A stretch of 64,000 bases of DNA from Martinezella lusitana (GTDB lineage: Bacteria > Pseudomonadota > Alphaproteobacteria > Rhizobiales > Rhizobiaceae), in the NCBI RefSeq assembly GCF_016901135.1, contig NZ_JAFEVL010000042.1, positions 248,001 through 312,000 of the forward strand. Direction: 5' to 3'. Shown one piece after another: positions 17,839 through 26,417 of the stretch. The notes beneath the pieces were generated by a model. That model had not been told where the DNA came from. It saw only the letters and a program-made list of their open reading frames with translations, and searched no databases. Position 1 is the first letter of the stretch, and each line of letters opens with the position of its first letter. A program made the translations under genes and the position numbers.

Positions 17839-18264
17839 CTACTCGCGTCTAAAACTGAGAATAGCCCTTCCTATTGGATTTCCTGATACCAACGGATTCG
17901 GCATCCAGGCCGTAGAGACCTCGAGCGTGTCTCCATCAAGCTTGTAGAATCGTTCCTGCTCACTGCCGTTCCAGGCTTCATTCCAGGATGAGTCAATCTT
18001 TGTGATGAACCTATTCCCATCTATCCGATACCGTCCGGTATAGGCCATCAAAGTACGGAAAAGTGCCACCAGTTTCTCGTCTGTATTCCCCGGCTCCCGT
18101 GCTTCTGCGGTAACCAGTACCATCATTCGCCCATCAGAGCCGAAAATAAGGTACCCATTGGGGTCAGCGCCCCACGGTTGACCGCGCTCCTTTGAATCCT
18201 GAAGCTCAGTATCCAAAGAAACCAACCGCCAGCAACCGTGAAGCTTGGTGTCGCGCTCAGACAT
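17839..18264 (-). CDS. Lipocalin-like domain protein
   Basis: 141 residues. The pattern KLHGCWRLVSLDTEL, then GYLIFGSDGRMMVLV, YTGRYRIDGNRFITKID and FYKLDGDTLEVSTAWM, matches the lipocalin_5 family of small beta-barrel proteins of unknown ligand. I start at 18264, where AGGAG lies 6 bases upstream; the longer frame to 18366 lacks family similarity. It lies between two IS5 remnants and probably travelled with them or was trapped there. Confidence 0.75.
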   Translation of the reverse strand: MSERDTKLHGCWRLVSLDTELQDSKERGQPWGADPNGYLIFGSDGRMMVLVTAEAREPGNTDEKLVALFRTLMAYTGRYRIDGNRFITKIDSSWNEAWNGSEQERFYKLDGDTLEVSTAWMPNPLVSGNPIGRAILSFRRE

Positions 18265-18413
18265 ATTCGCTCCTGTCGTGGTTTGCCTAAATGTACCCAC
18301 CTCTCGAAGGTAGAGTATGTTGCCACGCAAATTGCAAAACACCATCAAATTCGCGGGATGCGCCACGGACCGCTAATGGTCGACTACAGCCAGCAGCAAC
18401 CAGCAAAGCATGC

Positions 18414-18923
18414 CTAAATCTTCATTGCTCTGACCGCCTGTTCTAAATTCGCCCGCGCAATCGCGCGGTGAAACGGAGCTATCATCGTAAGATAGATACG
18501 CCCCAGTCGGTTATGGCAATGCACCACCGTACCCACGACCAGCTCGCGCCCATTTGCTGCATCGGCGCGAAGTTGGATCGTGACGCGGAAGTCGAGATGC
18601 GAGTCATCCTCACCCACGACCAACTCCGTCGCGCTCTTTGACAGCAGCGGGAAGTAGCCGATAACCGGCCCACGCCCCGCTGCGGCAAGACCGATGGCGC
18701 GCGACGATTTGACGCCGACTGTCGCCATCACCACATCGCGGATACGAGTGAGCGCACGAATCCACCCCGCCGGTCGCTCGAACCCGGCGCGTGCCAGCGC
18801 CTCTAGATCATCGCTTGCCCCCGCCGGCAGTCGAATTGCAAAGGCGTCTAAAAGGTCCGCGCCCGCGTAAAGCGGCGCAAGCACGCTGTTGCTAGGCATG
18901 GGCACGGCGCGCGCTTTGGTCAT
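18414..18923 (-). CDS. DUF2867 family protein
   Basis: 169 residues from the ATG at 18923 (MTKARAVPMP). The body (GADLLDAFAIRLPAGASDDLEAL; GYFPLLSKSATELVVGEDDSHLDFRV; TVVHCHNRLGRIYLTMIAPFHR) matches DUF2867, a family of unknown function sometimes fused to SDR-type proteins. A TTG at 18977 would add 18 residues; no clear ribosome-binding site favours either. It shares the segment between IS5 remnants with the lipocalin-like gene. Confidence 0.7.
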   Translation of the reverse strand: MTKARAVPMPSNSVLAPLYAGADLLDAFAIRLPAGASDDLEALARAGFERPAGWIRALTRIRDVVMATVGVKSSRAIGLAAAGRGPVIGYFPLLSKSATELVVGEDDSHLDFRVTIQLRADAANGRELVVGTVVHCHNRLGRIYLTMIAPFHRAIARANLEQAVRAMKI

Positions 18924-19090
18924 GCGTTTAGGTACCGGATGCTGGGGAGGGGCATAGCAATCGTGCAAGCGCGGCAAATCAAGATGTCTCTCCTCGATAA
19001 AGCCTATAGCAGGCGCTAAATCGTATCATTCGATTTGATCGGAACGACACCCGCTGAACGACACCATCCAAAAATCACTGTGGCACTCTC

Positions 19091-19713
19091 AGAGGCTGAT
19101 TGAAAGTGAAGTTGGGTGATTTCAATCTGTTGTGATTCCGTCGGGTTGCGAAGCACAATGGAGATCACGATGGCTTGGACTAAAACCACCCGGGTGCGTT
19201 ATCAGCGCGAGGCGTTGCGTTATGCAAGCGATCTGACCGATGCGGAATGGAGATTGATCGAGCCGTTTGTGCCGGGGGCCTCGAAGATCGGGCGACCAGG
19301 AAAGACCAACCTACGATCGGTTGTCGAGGCGATCCTCTACATGACCCCGACCGGCTGCCAATGGCGCGCCGAACCTGCTCGCCTCCATCCGCTCACTCTA
19401 TCCGTGGCTGCGCCATGTGTTCGCCGATGGCGGCTATGGCGGGGAAAAGCTGCAAGACGCCATGGCCACCCGCGGTCAATGGACCTTCGAGATCATCAAG
19501 CGTTCCGACACCGCCAAGGGCTTCGCGCTGCTGCCCCGCCGATGGGTGGTTGAACGAACCTTCGCCTGGCTCGGACGATGCAGGCGGCTCGCCAAGGATT
19601 TCGAAGCCACCATCGAAAGCGCCGTGGCCTGGATATTCGTCGCTCATATCCGCCGCCTCACAAGGAGATTGATACGAACGTGAAATGCCGCACGCCATTT
19701 CGAGTCAGACTCT
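19091..19713 (+). mobile_element. IS5-family element with an internal deletion
   Basis: The left end (AGAGGCTGATTG from 19091) and the right end (reverse complement AGAGTCTGACTC, ending 19713) form an imperfect terminal inverted repeat with about 13 of 18 positions matching. The span of about 620 bases is shorter than the 830-870 usual for this group. The missing part is the middle of the transposase. The element cannot move on its own. Confidence 0.75.
19170..19683 (+). pseudogene. IS5-family transposase, internally deleted
   Basis: The N-terminal third reads MAWTKTTRVRYQREALRYAS to TPTGCQWR, then the frame changes at about 19375 and jumps to the C-terminal third (SLYPWLRHVFADGG, RRWVVERTFAWL, RRLTRRLIRT). 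Comparison with the known family order shows that over 100 residues with the first catalytic aspartate are missing. The last DDE region remains. It is a defective transposase. Confidence 0.85.
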
Positions 19714-20086
19714 AAATCCAGGGGACCACGGGGCCATCCGTCAACGCCGAACCACAGGCAAGGGACATGAATTCTCCTTGGCCAAACGACCTGGATCGGC
19801 AGGGGCGCCATCCAGACATGACATCGCCGCTGAGTCGACTACCAGATACTCGATGGGCAAGATTTCACCGCCATAGGCGGGCATCGTCTTCCAGGTGTCC
19901 GTGTCGAAAATCGCCGATCGTTCCGGCGCAAGAAATGACGAGTATCTAATTTTCTAATTTAAAGAATAGGCGACAACGGCAATAAGATTTGATAAATTAT
20001 CACTACCGGTTGCGGTTTGACGTATCGGTAAAAATTTGCCGGGCGTCTTTGCACCGCCAGCCGGATTGAGGCGGAGGAGAGATGCT
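19714..20086. other. Intergenic stretch upstream of the oxidase region
   Basis: No intact gene. On the minus strand around 19780-19880 a short run reads like a gene remnant (GGEILPIEYLVVDSAAMSC) but has no recognisable family. The last hundred bases are AT-rich and hold the palindrome described at 19990. Confidence 0.4.
19990..20002. promoter_or_regulatory. Perfect palindrome upstream of the DUF2189-cytochrome c-cox region
   Basis: TGATAA-A-TTATCA, embedded in TTTGATAAATTATCAC, lies 85 bases before the DUF2189 start codon. It resembles an FNR/FixK box (TTGAT-N4-ATCAA) but the half-sites are one base too far apart for a good match. Oxygen control of the oxidase cluster is therefore only a suggestion. 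Confidence 0.3.
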
Positions 20087-20902
20087 ATGGCGACATTCCA
20101 TGTCATGGCCGGTGCGAGCGGTGAATTTACGCGCCCGGAAGTCCAGAAGATAGGCGTCGCGGATCTTGTCGATGCACTGAAGTCGGGGCTTAGCGACTTT
20201 GGAGAGAAACCATCTCATTACGTTTTTCTCTGTCTTATGTATCCGATCGCGGGCATTTTTCTGGTCATGTGGAGTTCCGGCGCTGACCTGCTGCCGCTGC
20301 TTTATCCCTTGATATCAGGCTTTGCGCTGGTTGGTCCGATCGCGGCCCTTGGCCTTTATGAAATCAGTCGACGCCGCGAGCAGGGATTGGATAGCTCATG
20401 GCATCATGCGCTGGAGGTCCGTCACTCGCCGGCGCTGCCGTCGATCATTGCGGTAGGCTTCATGCTGTTCGCGCTTTTCGTCGCCTGGCTGATTATCGCA
20501 CAGCGCATCTACACCATGACATTCGATGAGGTCGGTTTGACCTCGATCTCGACCTTCCTGTCAGATGTGCTGACGACCCCGCGAGGCCTCTCCCTTATGC
20601 TTTGGGGAAACCTGACCGGTTTCGTTTTCGCAATAATAGTGCTGGCGACGACGGTGGTGACCTTCCCGCTGCTGCTGGACCGGGATGTCGGCGCAGTCGC
20701 AGCTGTGGACGCGAGCATACGCGCCACGCTTACCAATCCAGGACCAATTGCGCTTTGGGGATTGATCGTCGCGGCACTGCTCGTCGTCGGCACAATCCCG
20801 ATTTTTGCCGGCCTTGCGGTCGTCATGCCTATCCTCGGGCATTCGACCTGGCACCTGTATCGAAAATTGATTGCCCCCGTCTATCCGAGCCGCATGCCTT
20901 GA
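20087..20902 (+). CDS. DUF2189 multi-pass membrane protein
   Basis: 271 residues. After a soluble N-terminus (VQKIGVADLVDALKSGLSDF, the typical DUF2189 opening) there are about five to six membrane segments (for example 52-72 and 85-105). FEISRRREQ-type sequence (here LYEISRRREQGLDSSW) follows the second. Its biochemical role is not established. In alphaproteobacteria such genes often lie near respiratory genes, as here. I start at 20087, 6 bases past GGAGGAGAG; the earlier frame opening at 20036 is not supported. Confidence 0.82.
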   Translation: MATFHVMAGASGEFTRPEVQKIGVADLVDALKSGLSDFGEKPSHYVFLCLMYPIAGIFLVMWSSGADLLPLLYPLISGFALVGPIAALGLYEISRRREQGLDSSWHHALEVRHSPALPSIIAVGFMLFALFVAWLIIAQRIYTMTFDEVGLTSISTFLSDVLTTPRGLSLMLWGNLTGFVFAIIVLATTVVTFPLLLDRDVGAVAAVDASIRATLTNPGPIALWGLIVAALLVVGTIPIFAGLAVVMPILGHSTWHLYRKLIAPVYPSRMP

Positions 20903-21005
20903 ATTCACAAAGGAAATTTACCCAGAGATCATCCTCCAAGCCGTTGCGACCTGCCTGATGGGAGTCGTGTTGGTTGGGTTAGCGATGAAGAGAATGAGGA
21001 TTGCC

Positions 21006-21392
21006 ATGTCTTGCCGTTTTCTTCCGATCTGTCTGCTTTTCGCCATTGCCATCCCGCTTGACGCTACAGCGCAGGAGGGCGACGCTACCGCAGGGGCCAC
21101 CGTTTTCAAGAAATGCGCCATTTGCCATATAGCCGAAACCGACCAGAACAAGATCGGCCCTTCGCTGAACGGTCTGTTCGGCAGAACCGCTGGAACACAT
21201 CCAAATTTCGCCTATTCGCCGGCGATGCAGGAGGCGGGTAAGGCCGGCCTCGTATGGAACGAGACGTCGCTCCGCGATTATTTGCACGACCCCAAGGCGA
21301 AAGTGAAGGGCACGAAAATGACCTTCGTCGGGCTGAAGGACGATACCGAGATTACCAACCTGATTGCCTATCTGAAGCAGTACTCCAAATAG
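21006..21392 (+). CDS. Class I cytochrome c (c2/c550-like), exported
   Basis: 128 residues. A Sec signal (LPICLLFAIAIPLDATAQ) is followed by the haem-attachment motif CAICH near residue 37, GPSLNGLFGR, and the axial methionine in KGTKMTFVGL. The protein is periplasmic and would donate electrons to the oxidase encoded directly downstream. GAGG precedes the ATG at 21006 by 7 bases; ATGs at 20985 and 20994 are alternatives. Confidence 0.88.
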   Translation: MSCRFLPICLLFAIAIPLDATAQEGDATAGATVFKKCAICHIAETDQNKIGPSLNGLFGRTAGTHPNFAYSPAMQEAGKAGLVWNETSLRDYLHDPKAKVKGTKMTFVGLKDDTEITNLIAYLKQYSK

Positions 21393-21626
21393 CGAAATGC
21401 CAAGTGTGGACGAGCTGTTTCCCGCGTTGCCGGTTGGATCGGCGGGGCTCGCTCAGCAACCTGACGCCGCCGATCCGTTCCCGCGGCGTCAATATGCCCC
21501 GGGCGTTTTGCCGGGATCAACCGCTGCTGTTGCCGCAATTGCTCGCCTGACTTGTTCATGAGATAATACTAAAACGTTTCGCGATGGGATTGTGGAAATA
21601 TTCGCGGCCGGGTCAGGGAGGAGACG

Positions 21627-22442
21627 ATGGCTGTCGTAGTGATTCTCGTTCTACTGGTGGTGGGATCGATCGCGTTCCATCTGCTGAGCCCATGGTGGTG
21701 GACGCCGATCGCGTCAAACTGGAGCTACATCGACAATACGATTGTCATCACGTTCTGGATCACCGGCTTCGTTTTCACGGCGGTCGTGTTGTTCATAGCC
21801 TATTGCGTCCTCCGATTCAGGCACCGCGCCGGAAACAAGGCGGCGTACCAACCCGAAAACAAGCGGTTGGAATGGTGGCTCGCCGGCGGAACCGCAATCG
21901 GTGTAGCTGCGATGCTCGCTCCGGGCCTTTTCGTATGGAAACAGTTCGTTACGGTCCCGGCCGATGCCAGTCAGGTCGAAGTCGTCGCTCAGCAATGGCA
22001 ATGGAGTTACCGGCTGCCGGGAGCGGACGGGCGGCTCGGGCGGGCAGACACGCGGGATGTGAACCCGGACAACCCGCTCGGCTTGAACAAGAATGATCCC
22101 GCCGGGCTGGACGACGTCATCGTCGAAGGCGGTGAACTGCATTTGCCCGCAGACAAGCCGGTCAAAATGCTTTTGCGCTCGATCGACGTCCTGCACGATT
22201 TCTACGTGCCGGAATTCCGGGCCAAGATGGACATGATCCCCGGCTCGGTCACCTATTTTTGGTTCACGCCGACGCGGACAGGAACCTTCGAGGTTCTCTG
22301 CGCGGAATTGTGCGGTGTCGGTCATCCGCAGATGCGTGGCACCGTCATCGTCGATACCGAGACCGCCTATCAAGCCTGGCTGCAGCAGCAGCCGACTTTC
22401 TCGAAATCGCTGGCGTCGGCGGAAAAGTCAGCGGCCAAATAA
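21627..22442 (+). CDS. coxM: Cytochrome c oxidase subunit II (CoxM-like)
   Basis: 271 residues. Two N-terminal membrane helices (about 3-22 and 45-68) are followed by a periplasmic cupredoxin domain. The CuA centre is complete: H in VLHDFYVPEFR, then C-x-E-x-x-x-C and the later H and M in CAELCGVGHPQM. QQWQWSY supplies the aromatic entry residues. It accepts electrons from cytochrome c. GGGAGGAG precedes the start. Order II-I-III-III-IV matches the alternative CoxMNOP oxidase described in Bradyrhizobium. Confidence 0.92.
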   Translation: MAVVVILVLLVVGSIAFHLLSPWWWTPIASNWSYIDNTIVITFWITGFVFTAVVLFIAYCVLRFRHRAGNKAAYQPENKRLEWWLAGGTAIGVAAMLAPGLFVWKQFVTVPADASQVEVVAQQWQWSYRLPGADGRLGRADTRDVNPDNPLGLNKNDPAGLDDVIVEGGELHLPADKPVKMLLRSIDVLHDFYVPEFRAKMDMIPGSVTYFWFTPTRTGTFEVLCAELCGVGHPQMRGTVIVDTETAYQAWLQQQPTFSKSLASAEKSAAK

Positions 22443-22498
22443 ATGTCATGCGTACTTGAGGGGAAAAGCCGCATCGGAGGAAACAGGGAGGATAGAAT

Positions 22499-24277
22499 AT
22501 GGTCGACATTGGATCCGGCACTGAGCAGGTCATCCAGCCCGCTGAAGTCGAGGATGTGGAGCTTTATCACCCGAAAAGCTGGTGGACGAAGTATGTCTTC
22601 AGCCAAGATGCCAAGATCATCGCCATTCAGTACTCCTTGACCGCCATATCGATCGGCATGGTGGCGCTGGTGCTGTCCTGGCTGATGCGGCTGCAGCTTG
22701 GGTTTCCCGGCTATTTTTCGTTCATCGACGCGGAACATTATTATCAGTTCATCACCATGCACGGCATGATCATGGTGATCTACCTGCTGACGGCACTGTT
22801 CCTCGGCGGTTTCGGCAACTATCTGATCCCCTTGATGCTCGGCGCCCGCGACATGGTGTTCCCCTATGCGAACATGCTGAGCTATTGGCTCTATCTGCTC
22901 GCAGTCATCGTCCTGGTCGTCGGCTTCTTTGCGCCTGGCGGGCCGACGGGCGCCGGCTGGACGCTGTATCCGCCGCAGGCTCTTCTATCAGGGACGCCGG
23001 GAGGGCGTGATTGGGGCATCATCCTGATGCTGTCATCGCTGATCCTCTTCATCATCGGCTTCACCATGGGTGGACTGAACTATGTCGTCACTGTGCTGCA
23101 AGGACGCACCCGCGGCATGACGCTGATGCGAATGCCCTTGACAGTATGGGGCATATTCACTGCGACCGTCATGGCGCTGCTTGCCTTCCCGGCACTCTTC
23201 GTCGCCGCCGTCATGATGTTGTTCGACCGGTTGCTCGGCACGAGTTTCTTCATGCCCTCCATCGTCGAGATGGGCGAACAGTTGAAGCAAGGGGGCGGCA
23301 GCCCCATCCTGTTCCAGCATCTGTTCTGGTTCTTCGGCCATCCGGAGGTTTATATCGTCGCACTTCCCGCCTTTGGCATTGTCTCGGATCTGATCAGCAC
23401 CCATGCGCGCAAGAACATCTTCGGCTACCGGATGATGGTCTGGGCGATCGTCATCATCGCAGCGCTAAGCTTCGTCGTATGGGCGCATCATATGTATGTG
23501 AGCGGCATGAATCCGAACTTCGGGTTCTTTTTCGCGACCACGACGTTGATCATTGCCATTCCGACAGCGCTCAAGGTCTACAACTGGGTGCTGACGCTTT
23601 GGCGCGGCGATATCCATCTGACATTGCCGATGCTGTTTGCCCTGGCCTTCATCGTCACATTCATCAATGGCGGATTGACCGGTCTGTTTCTCGGCAATGT
23701 CGTTGTCGACGTGCCGCTTTCGGATACCATGTTCGTCGTTGCCCATTTCCATATGGTGATGGGGGTCGCACCGATCCTGGTGATCTTCGGCGCAATCCAC
23801 CATTGGTATCCGAAAGTCACGGGGCGCATGCTGAACGTGGTGATGGGTCATATCCACTTCTGGATCACCTTTCTCGGCGCCTATGCGATCTTCTTCCCGA
23901 TGCACTATCTCGGCCTGATGGGCGTGCCGCGCCGCTATTACGAGCTGGGCGAAACCGCTTTCATTCCGCCGTCGGCGCATACGCTGAACATGTTCATCAC
24001 TGTCGCAGCGTTGATCGTCGGCGCCGCTCAAATTCTGTTCCTGTTCAACCTCGCCTGGAGTCTTCGCTGGGGCAGGCAAGCGGGCGGCAACCCATGGCGG
24101 GCAACGACATTGGAATGGCAAACGCCGCAAACGCCGCCAATTCACGGAAATTGGGGCAAAGAGCTGCCGATCGTCTACCGTTGGCCATATGATTATAGCG
24201 TTCCCGGAGCGGATCAGGACTTCCTGCCGCAGAACCAGCCGGCCTCGGGCGGCTTATCCGAGAGGGCGTCGTCATGA
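22499..24277 (+). CDS. coxN: Cytochrome c oxidase subunit I (CoxN-like, A-type haem-copper oxidase)
   Basis: 592 residues, about twelve membrane helices. Haem and CuB ligands are visible: TMHGMIM, GHPEVYI (CuB histidine cross-linked to tyrosine and the D-channel glutamate), WAHHMYVSG (two CuB histidines) and VAHFHMVMG (both haem histidines). NYLIPLMLGARDMVFP carries the D-channel entrance aspartate and TALKVYNW the K-channel lysine, so it is an A1-type proton pump. GGGAGGAT precedes the ATG. It overlaps the next gene by ATGA. Confidence 0.95.
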   Translation: MVDIGSGTEQVIQPAEVEDVELYHPKSWWTKYVFSQDAKIIAIQYSLTAISIGMVALVLSWLMRLQLGFPGYFSFIDAEHYYQFITMHGMIMVIYLLTALFLGGFGNYLIPLMLGARDMVFPYANMLSYWLYLLAVIVLVVGFFAPGGPTGAGWTLYPPQALLSGTPGGRDWGIILMLSSLILFIIGFTMGGLNYVVTVLQGRTRGMTLMRMPLTVWGIFTATVMALLAFPALFVAAVMMLFDRLLGTSFFMPSIVEMGEQLKQGGGSPILFQHLFWFFGHPEVYIVALPAFGIVSDLISTHARKNIFGYRMMVWAIVIIAALSFVVWAHHMYVSGMNPNFGFFFATTTLIIAIPTALKVYNWVLTLWRGDIHLTLPMLFALAFIVTFINGGLTGLFLGNVVVDVPLSDTMFVVAHFHMVMGVAPILVIFGAIHHWYPKVTGRMLNVVMGHIHFWITFLGAYAIFFPMHYLGLMGVPRRYYELGETAFIPPSAHTLNMFITVAALIVGAAQILFLFNLAWSLRWGRQAGGNPWRATTLEWQTPQTPPIHGNWGKELPIVYRWPYDYSVPGADQDFLPQNQPASGGLSERASS

Positions 24278-24978
24278 GCGCCATTCTCATCTTCATGGCC
24301 GGGATCGCCGGCATCATTGCCTGGTGGATGGCAAGGCAGCGGCTGACCTCAAAGCCCTGGCTGGAAGTGGGTCTGGCAGGCGATGCGCCGGAGATGCAGG
24401 GATCATCGGTGACAATAGCAAAACTTGGGCTCGGCATTTTTCTTGCCGTCGTCGGCGCGCTGTTCACGCTCCTCATCAGCGCCTATCTCAGCCGCATGGG
24501 CGGCGCCGACTGGTGGGGTATCCCGATCCCGCGGCTGCTATGGGTGAATACGGCGGCCCTTGCCGCAAGCAGCGTGGCGCTGCAGTGGGCGAAAACCGAA
24601 GCCCGTCTTGATCGCGGCGGAATGCTGAACACGGCTCTTGCGGTGGCGTTCGTACTGGCCGTTCTCTTTCTCGCCGGGCAGGTTTTGGCATGGCGGCAAC
24701 TGGTGTCGGCAGGCTATCTGCTCGCCGACAACCCATCAAACAGCTTCTTCTATATGATCACCGGACTGCATGGTCTGCACATTCTAGGCGGGCTTTTCGT
24801 GCTTGGACGGACCGTAATCCGCGCCCGGATCAGCCCTGTGCTGACAAGAGTTCGCCTGAGCGTGGATCTGTGCGCCATCTATTGGCATTTCATGCTCGTT
24901 GTCTGGCTGATCCTTTTTGCGCTCTTCGCCGGCTGGGCGAATAGTTTCGTCGATCTCTGCCGTCAATTGGTCACCTGA
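24274..24978 (+). CDS. coxO: Cytochrome c oxidase subunit III-like protein (CoxO-like)
   Basis: 234 residues, about six to seven membrane segments. FYMITGLHGLHILGGL is the conserved helix containing the subunit III histidines, and YWHFMLVVWLILF the C-terminal helix. It would stabilise subunit I and proton uptake. It is shorter and less canonical at the N-terminus than the following subunit III. It starts within the coxN stop. Confidence 0.87.
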   Translation: MSAILIFMAGIAGIIAWWMARQRLTSKPWLEVGLAGDAPEMQGSSVTIAKLGLGIFLAVVGALFTLLISAYLSRMGGADWWGIPIPRLLWVNTAALAASSVALQWAKTEARLDRGGMLNTALAVAFVLAVLFLAGQVLAWRQLVSAGYLLADNPSNSFFYMITGLHGLHILGGLFVLGRTVIRARISPVLTRVRLSVDLCAIYWHFMLVVWLILFALFAGWANSFVDLCRQLVT

Positions 24979-24987
24979 GGAGTTTCG

Positions 24988-25713
24988 ATGATGACCGAAT
25001 CCATGGAAAGACCGGTAAGTGATCCGCATCTGCGGCCCGCGGGACTGCGCGGCGTTGCCGCTGATCTGTCATCGGACCAGCGGACGTTCAAGAACGTCTC
25101 CTGGGGCAAGGCGATGATGTGGATCTTCCTCCTGAGCGACACCTTCATTTTCGGGTGTTTTCTGCTGGCCTATATGACGGCGCGCATGTCGACCACCGTT
25201 GCTTGGCCCAATCCGAGCAAGGTTTTCGCCCTGACGATCGGAGGCAAGGAAATTCCGCTGATCCTGATCGCCATCATGACTTTCGTCCTCATCAGCAGCA
25301 GCGGCACGATGGCCATGGCCGTCAACTTCGGATACCGCCGCGATCGCCGCAAGACTGCCGCGCTGATGTTGGCGACGGCAGCCCTCGGCGCGACATTCGT
25401 CGGAATGCAGGCATTCGAATGGACCAAACTGATCAGGGAAGGCGTTCGTCCCTGGGAGAACCCTTGGGGGGCGGCGCAATTCGGCTCGTCCTTCTTCATG
25501 ATCACGGGATTTCACGGCACCCACGTTTCGATCGGGGTCCTGTTTCTTCTGATCATGGCACGCAAGGTGTGGCGGGGGGACTTCGATCAGGAAAGGCGGG
25601 GATTTTTCACCAGCCGGAAGGGTCACTACGAGATCGTCGAGATAACGGGGCTTTATTGGCACTTCGTGGATCTGGTTTGGGTATTCATCTTTGCATTCTT
25701 CTATCTGTGGTGA
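24988..25713 (+). CDS. coxP: Cytochrome c oxidase subunit III-like protein (CoxP-like)
   Basis: 241 residues, with helices at about 45-65, 85-105, 125-145, 165-190 and 220-240. Conserved elements are FEWTKLIREGV, SSFFMITGFHGTHVSIGVL and YWHFVDLVWVFIFAFFYLW, a clear subunit III signature. A second subunit III gene in one operon is the feature reported for coxMNOP. The 9-base gap after coxO contains GAGG. Confidence 0.88.
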   Translation: MMTESMERPVSDPHLRPAGLRGVAADLSSDQRTFKNVSWGKAMMWIFLLSDTFIFGCFLLAYMTARMSTTVAWPNPSKVFALTIGGKEIPLILIAIMTFVLISSSGTMAMAVNFGYRRDRRKTAALMLATAALGATFVGMQAFEWTKLIREGVRPWENPWGAAQFGSSFFMITGFHGTHVSIGVLFLLIMARKVWRGDFDQERRGFFTSRKGHYEIVEITGLYWHFVDLVWVFIFAFFYLW

Positions 25714-25723
25714 GGATAGCATC

Positions 25724-26056
25724 ATGGCACAAGAGCAGGCGCATTCGGGACAACAGCATCCGATAAGACTTTATATGGTGGTTTGGGGACTGCTTTTCGT
25801 CCTCAGCACCTTCTCCTACCTCGTCGACTACCTCGGCATCCAGAGCTATCTCAGATGGTCTCTGATCCTCTTGTTCATGGTCCTGAAGGCAGGGCTGATC
25901 GTTGCGATTTTTATGCACATGGCCTGGGAACGCCTGGCGTTGATATACGCCATCCTACTTCCCCCAGTCCTCGTGCTTGTCTTCGCCGCTTTGATGGTAT
26001 CGGAATCGCACTACACGGTTCTCACCCGACTGGCCTTTTTGGGAGCCGGTCCGTAA
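25724..26056 (+). CDS. Cytochrome c oxidase subunit IV (caa3/COX4_pro type)
   Basis: 110 residues with three membrane helices (about 16-36, 47-70, 78-98). FMVLKAGLIVAIFMHMAWE matches prokaryotic subunit IV. The start at 25724 follows GAGGAT. It is the last gene of the oxidase operon and probably an assembly or stability subunit. Confidence 0.82.
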   Translation: MAQEQAHSGQQHPIRLYMVVWGLLFVLSTFSYLVDYLGIQSYLRWSLILLFMVLKAGLIVAIFMHMAWERLALIYAILLPPVLVLVFAALMVSESHYTVLTRLAFLGAGP

Positions 26057-26417
26057 GGCCCGACAGCATCCGGCCATCCGTCATACCTGAAAAATGGCAC
26101 CAGATGCTCGCAATAGGGCTCATTCCCGGCCCAAGACGAACACACCGAAAAGAATGGTCGCGCTCACCTGTAATTTGTCGATGGCTCATCGCTTGACCAG
26201 CGATGGTTGAGCGGGCGCGTTGCACAGCACTATGCCAGTATGGGTTGCGGGGGCTCGCAACACCCGATTCTTGCGATTGGTGGAGGGGCCTATTCCGAGG
26301 TTGGCAGCTTAGCGTTCACAGGGCGATTTCCGTTCGAAGTCGTCCTACTCCGCCATTTCCTCCCTGCGGCATATGTCTTGAAGTGGAACCATGCATTCGT
26401 TTCGCTTTCACTTAGCT
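26057..26417. other. Convergent intergenic region between cox and nucleoside hydrolase genes
   Basis: No gene recognised. A perfect stem CATCGCT-TGACC-AGCGATG at 26187-26205, flanked by further pairing (GGCTC with GAGC), could be a bidirectional terminator, although no T-run follows. Confidence 0.4.

Noticed and set aside
23011..24192. 393-codon plus-strand open frame within coxN
   Set aside because: It is out of frame with a certain subunit I gene and rich in H, R and S, as expected of a shifted reading.
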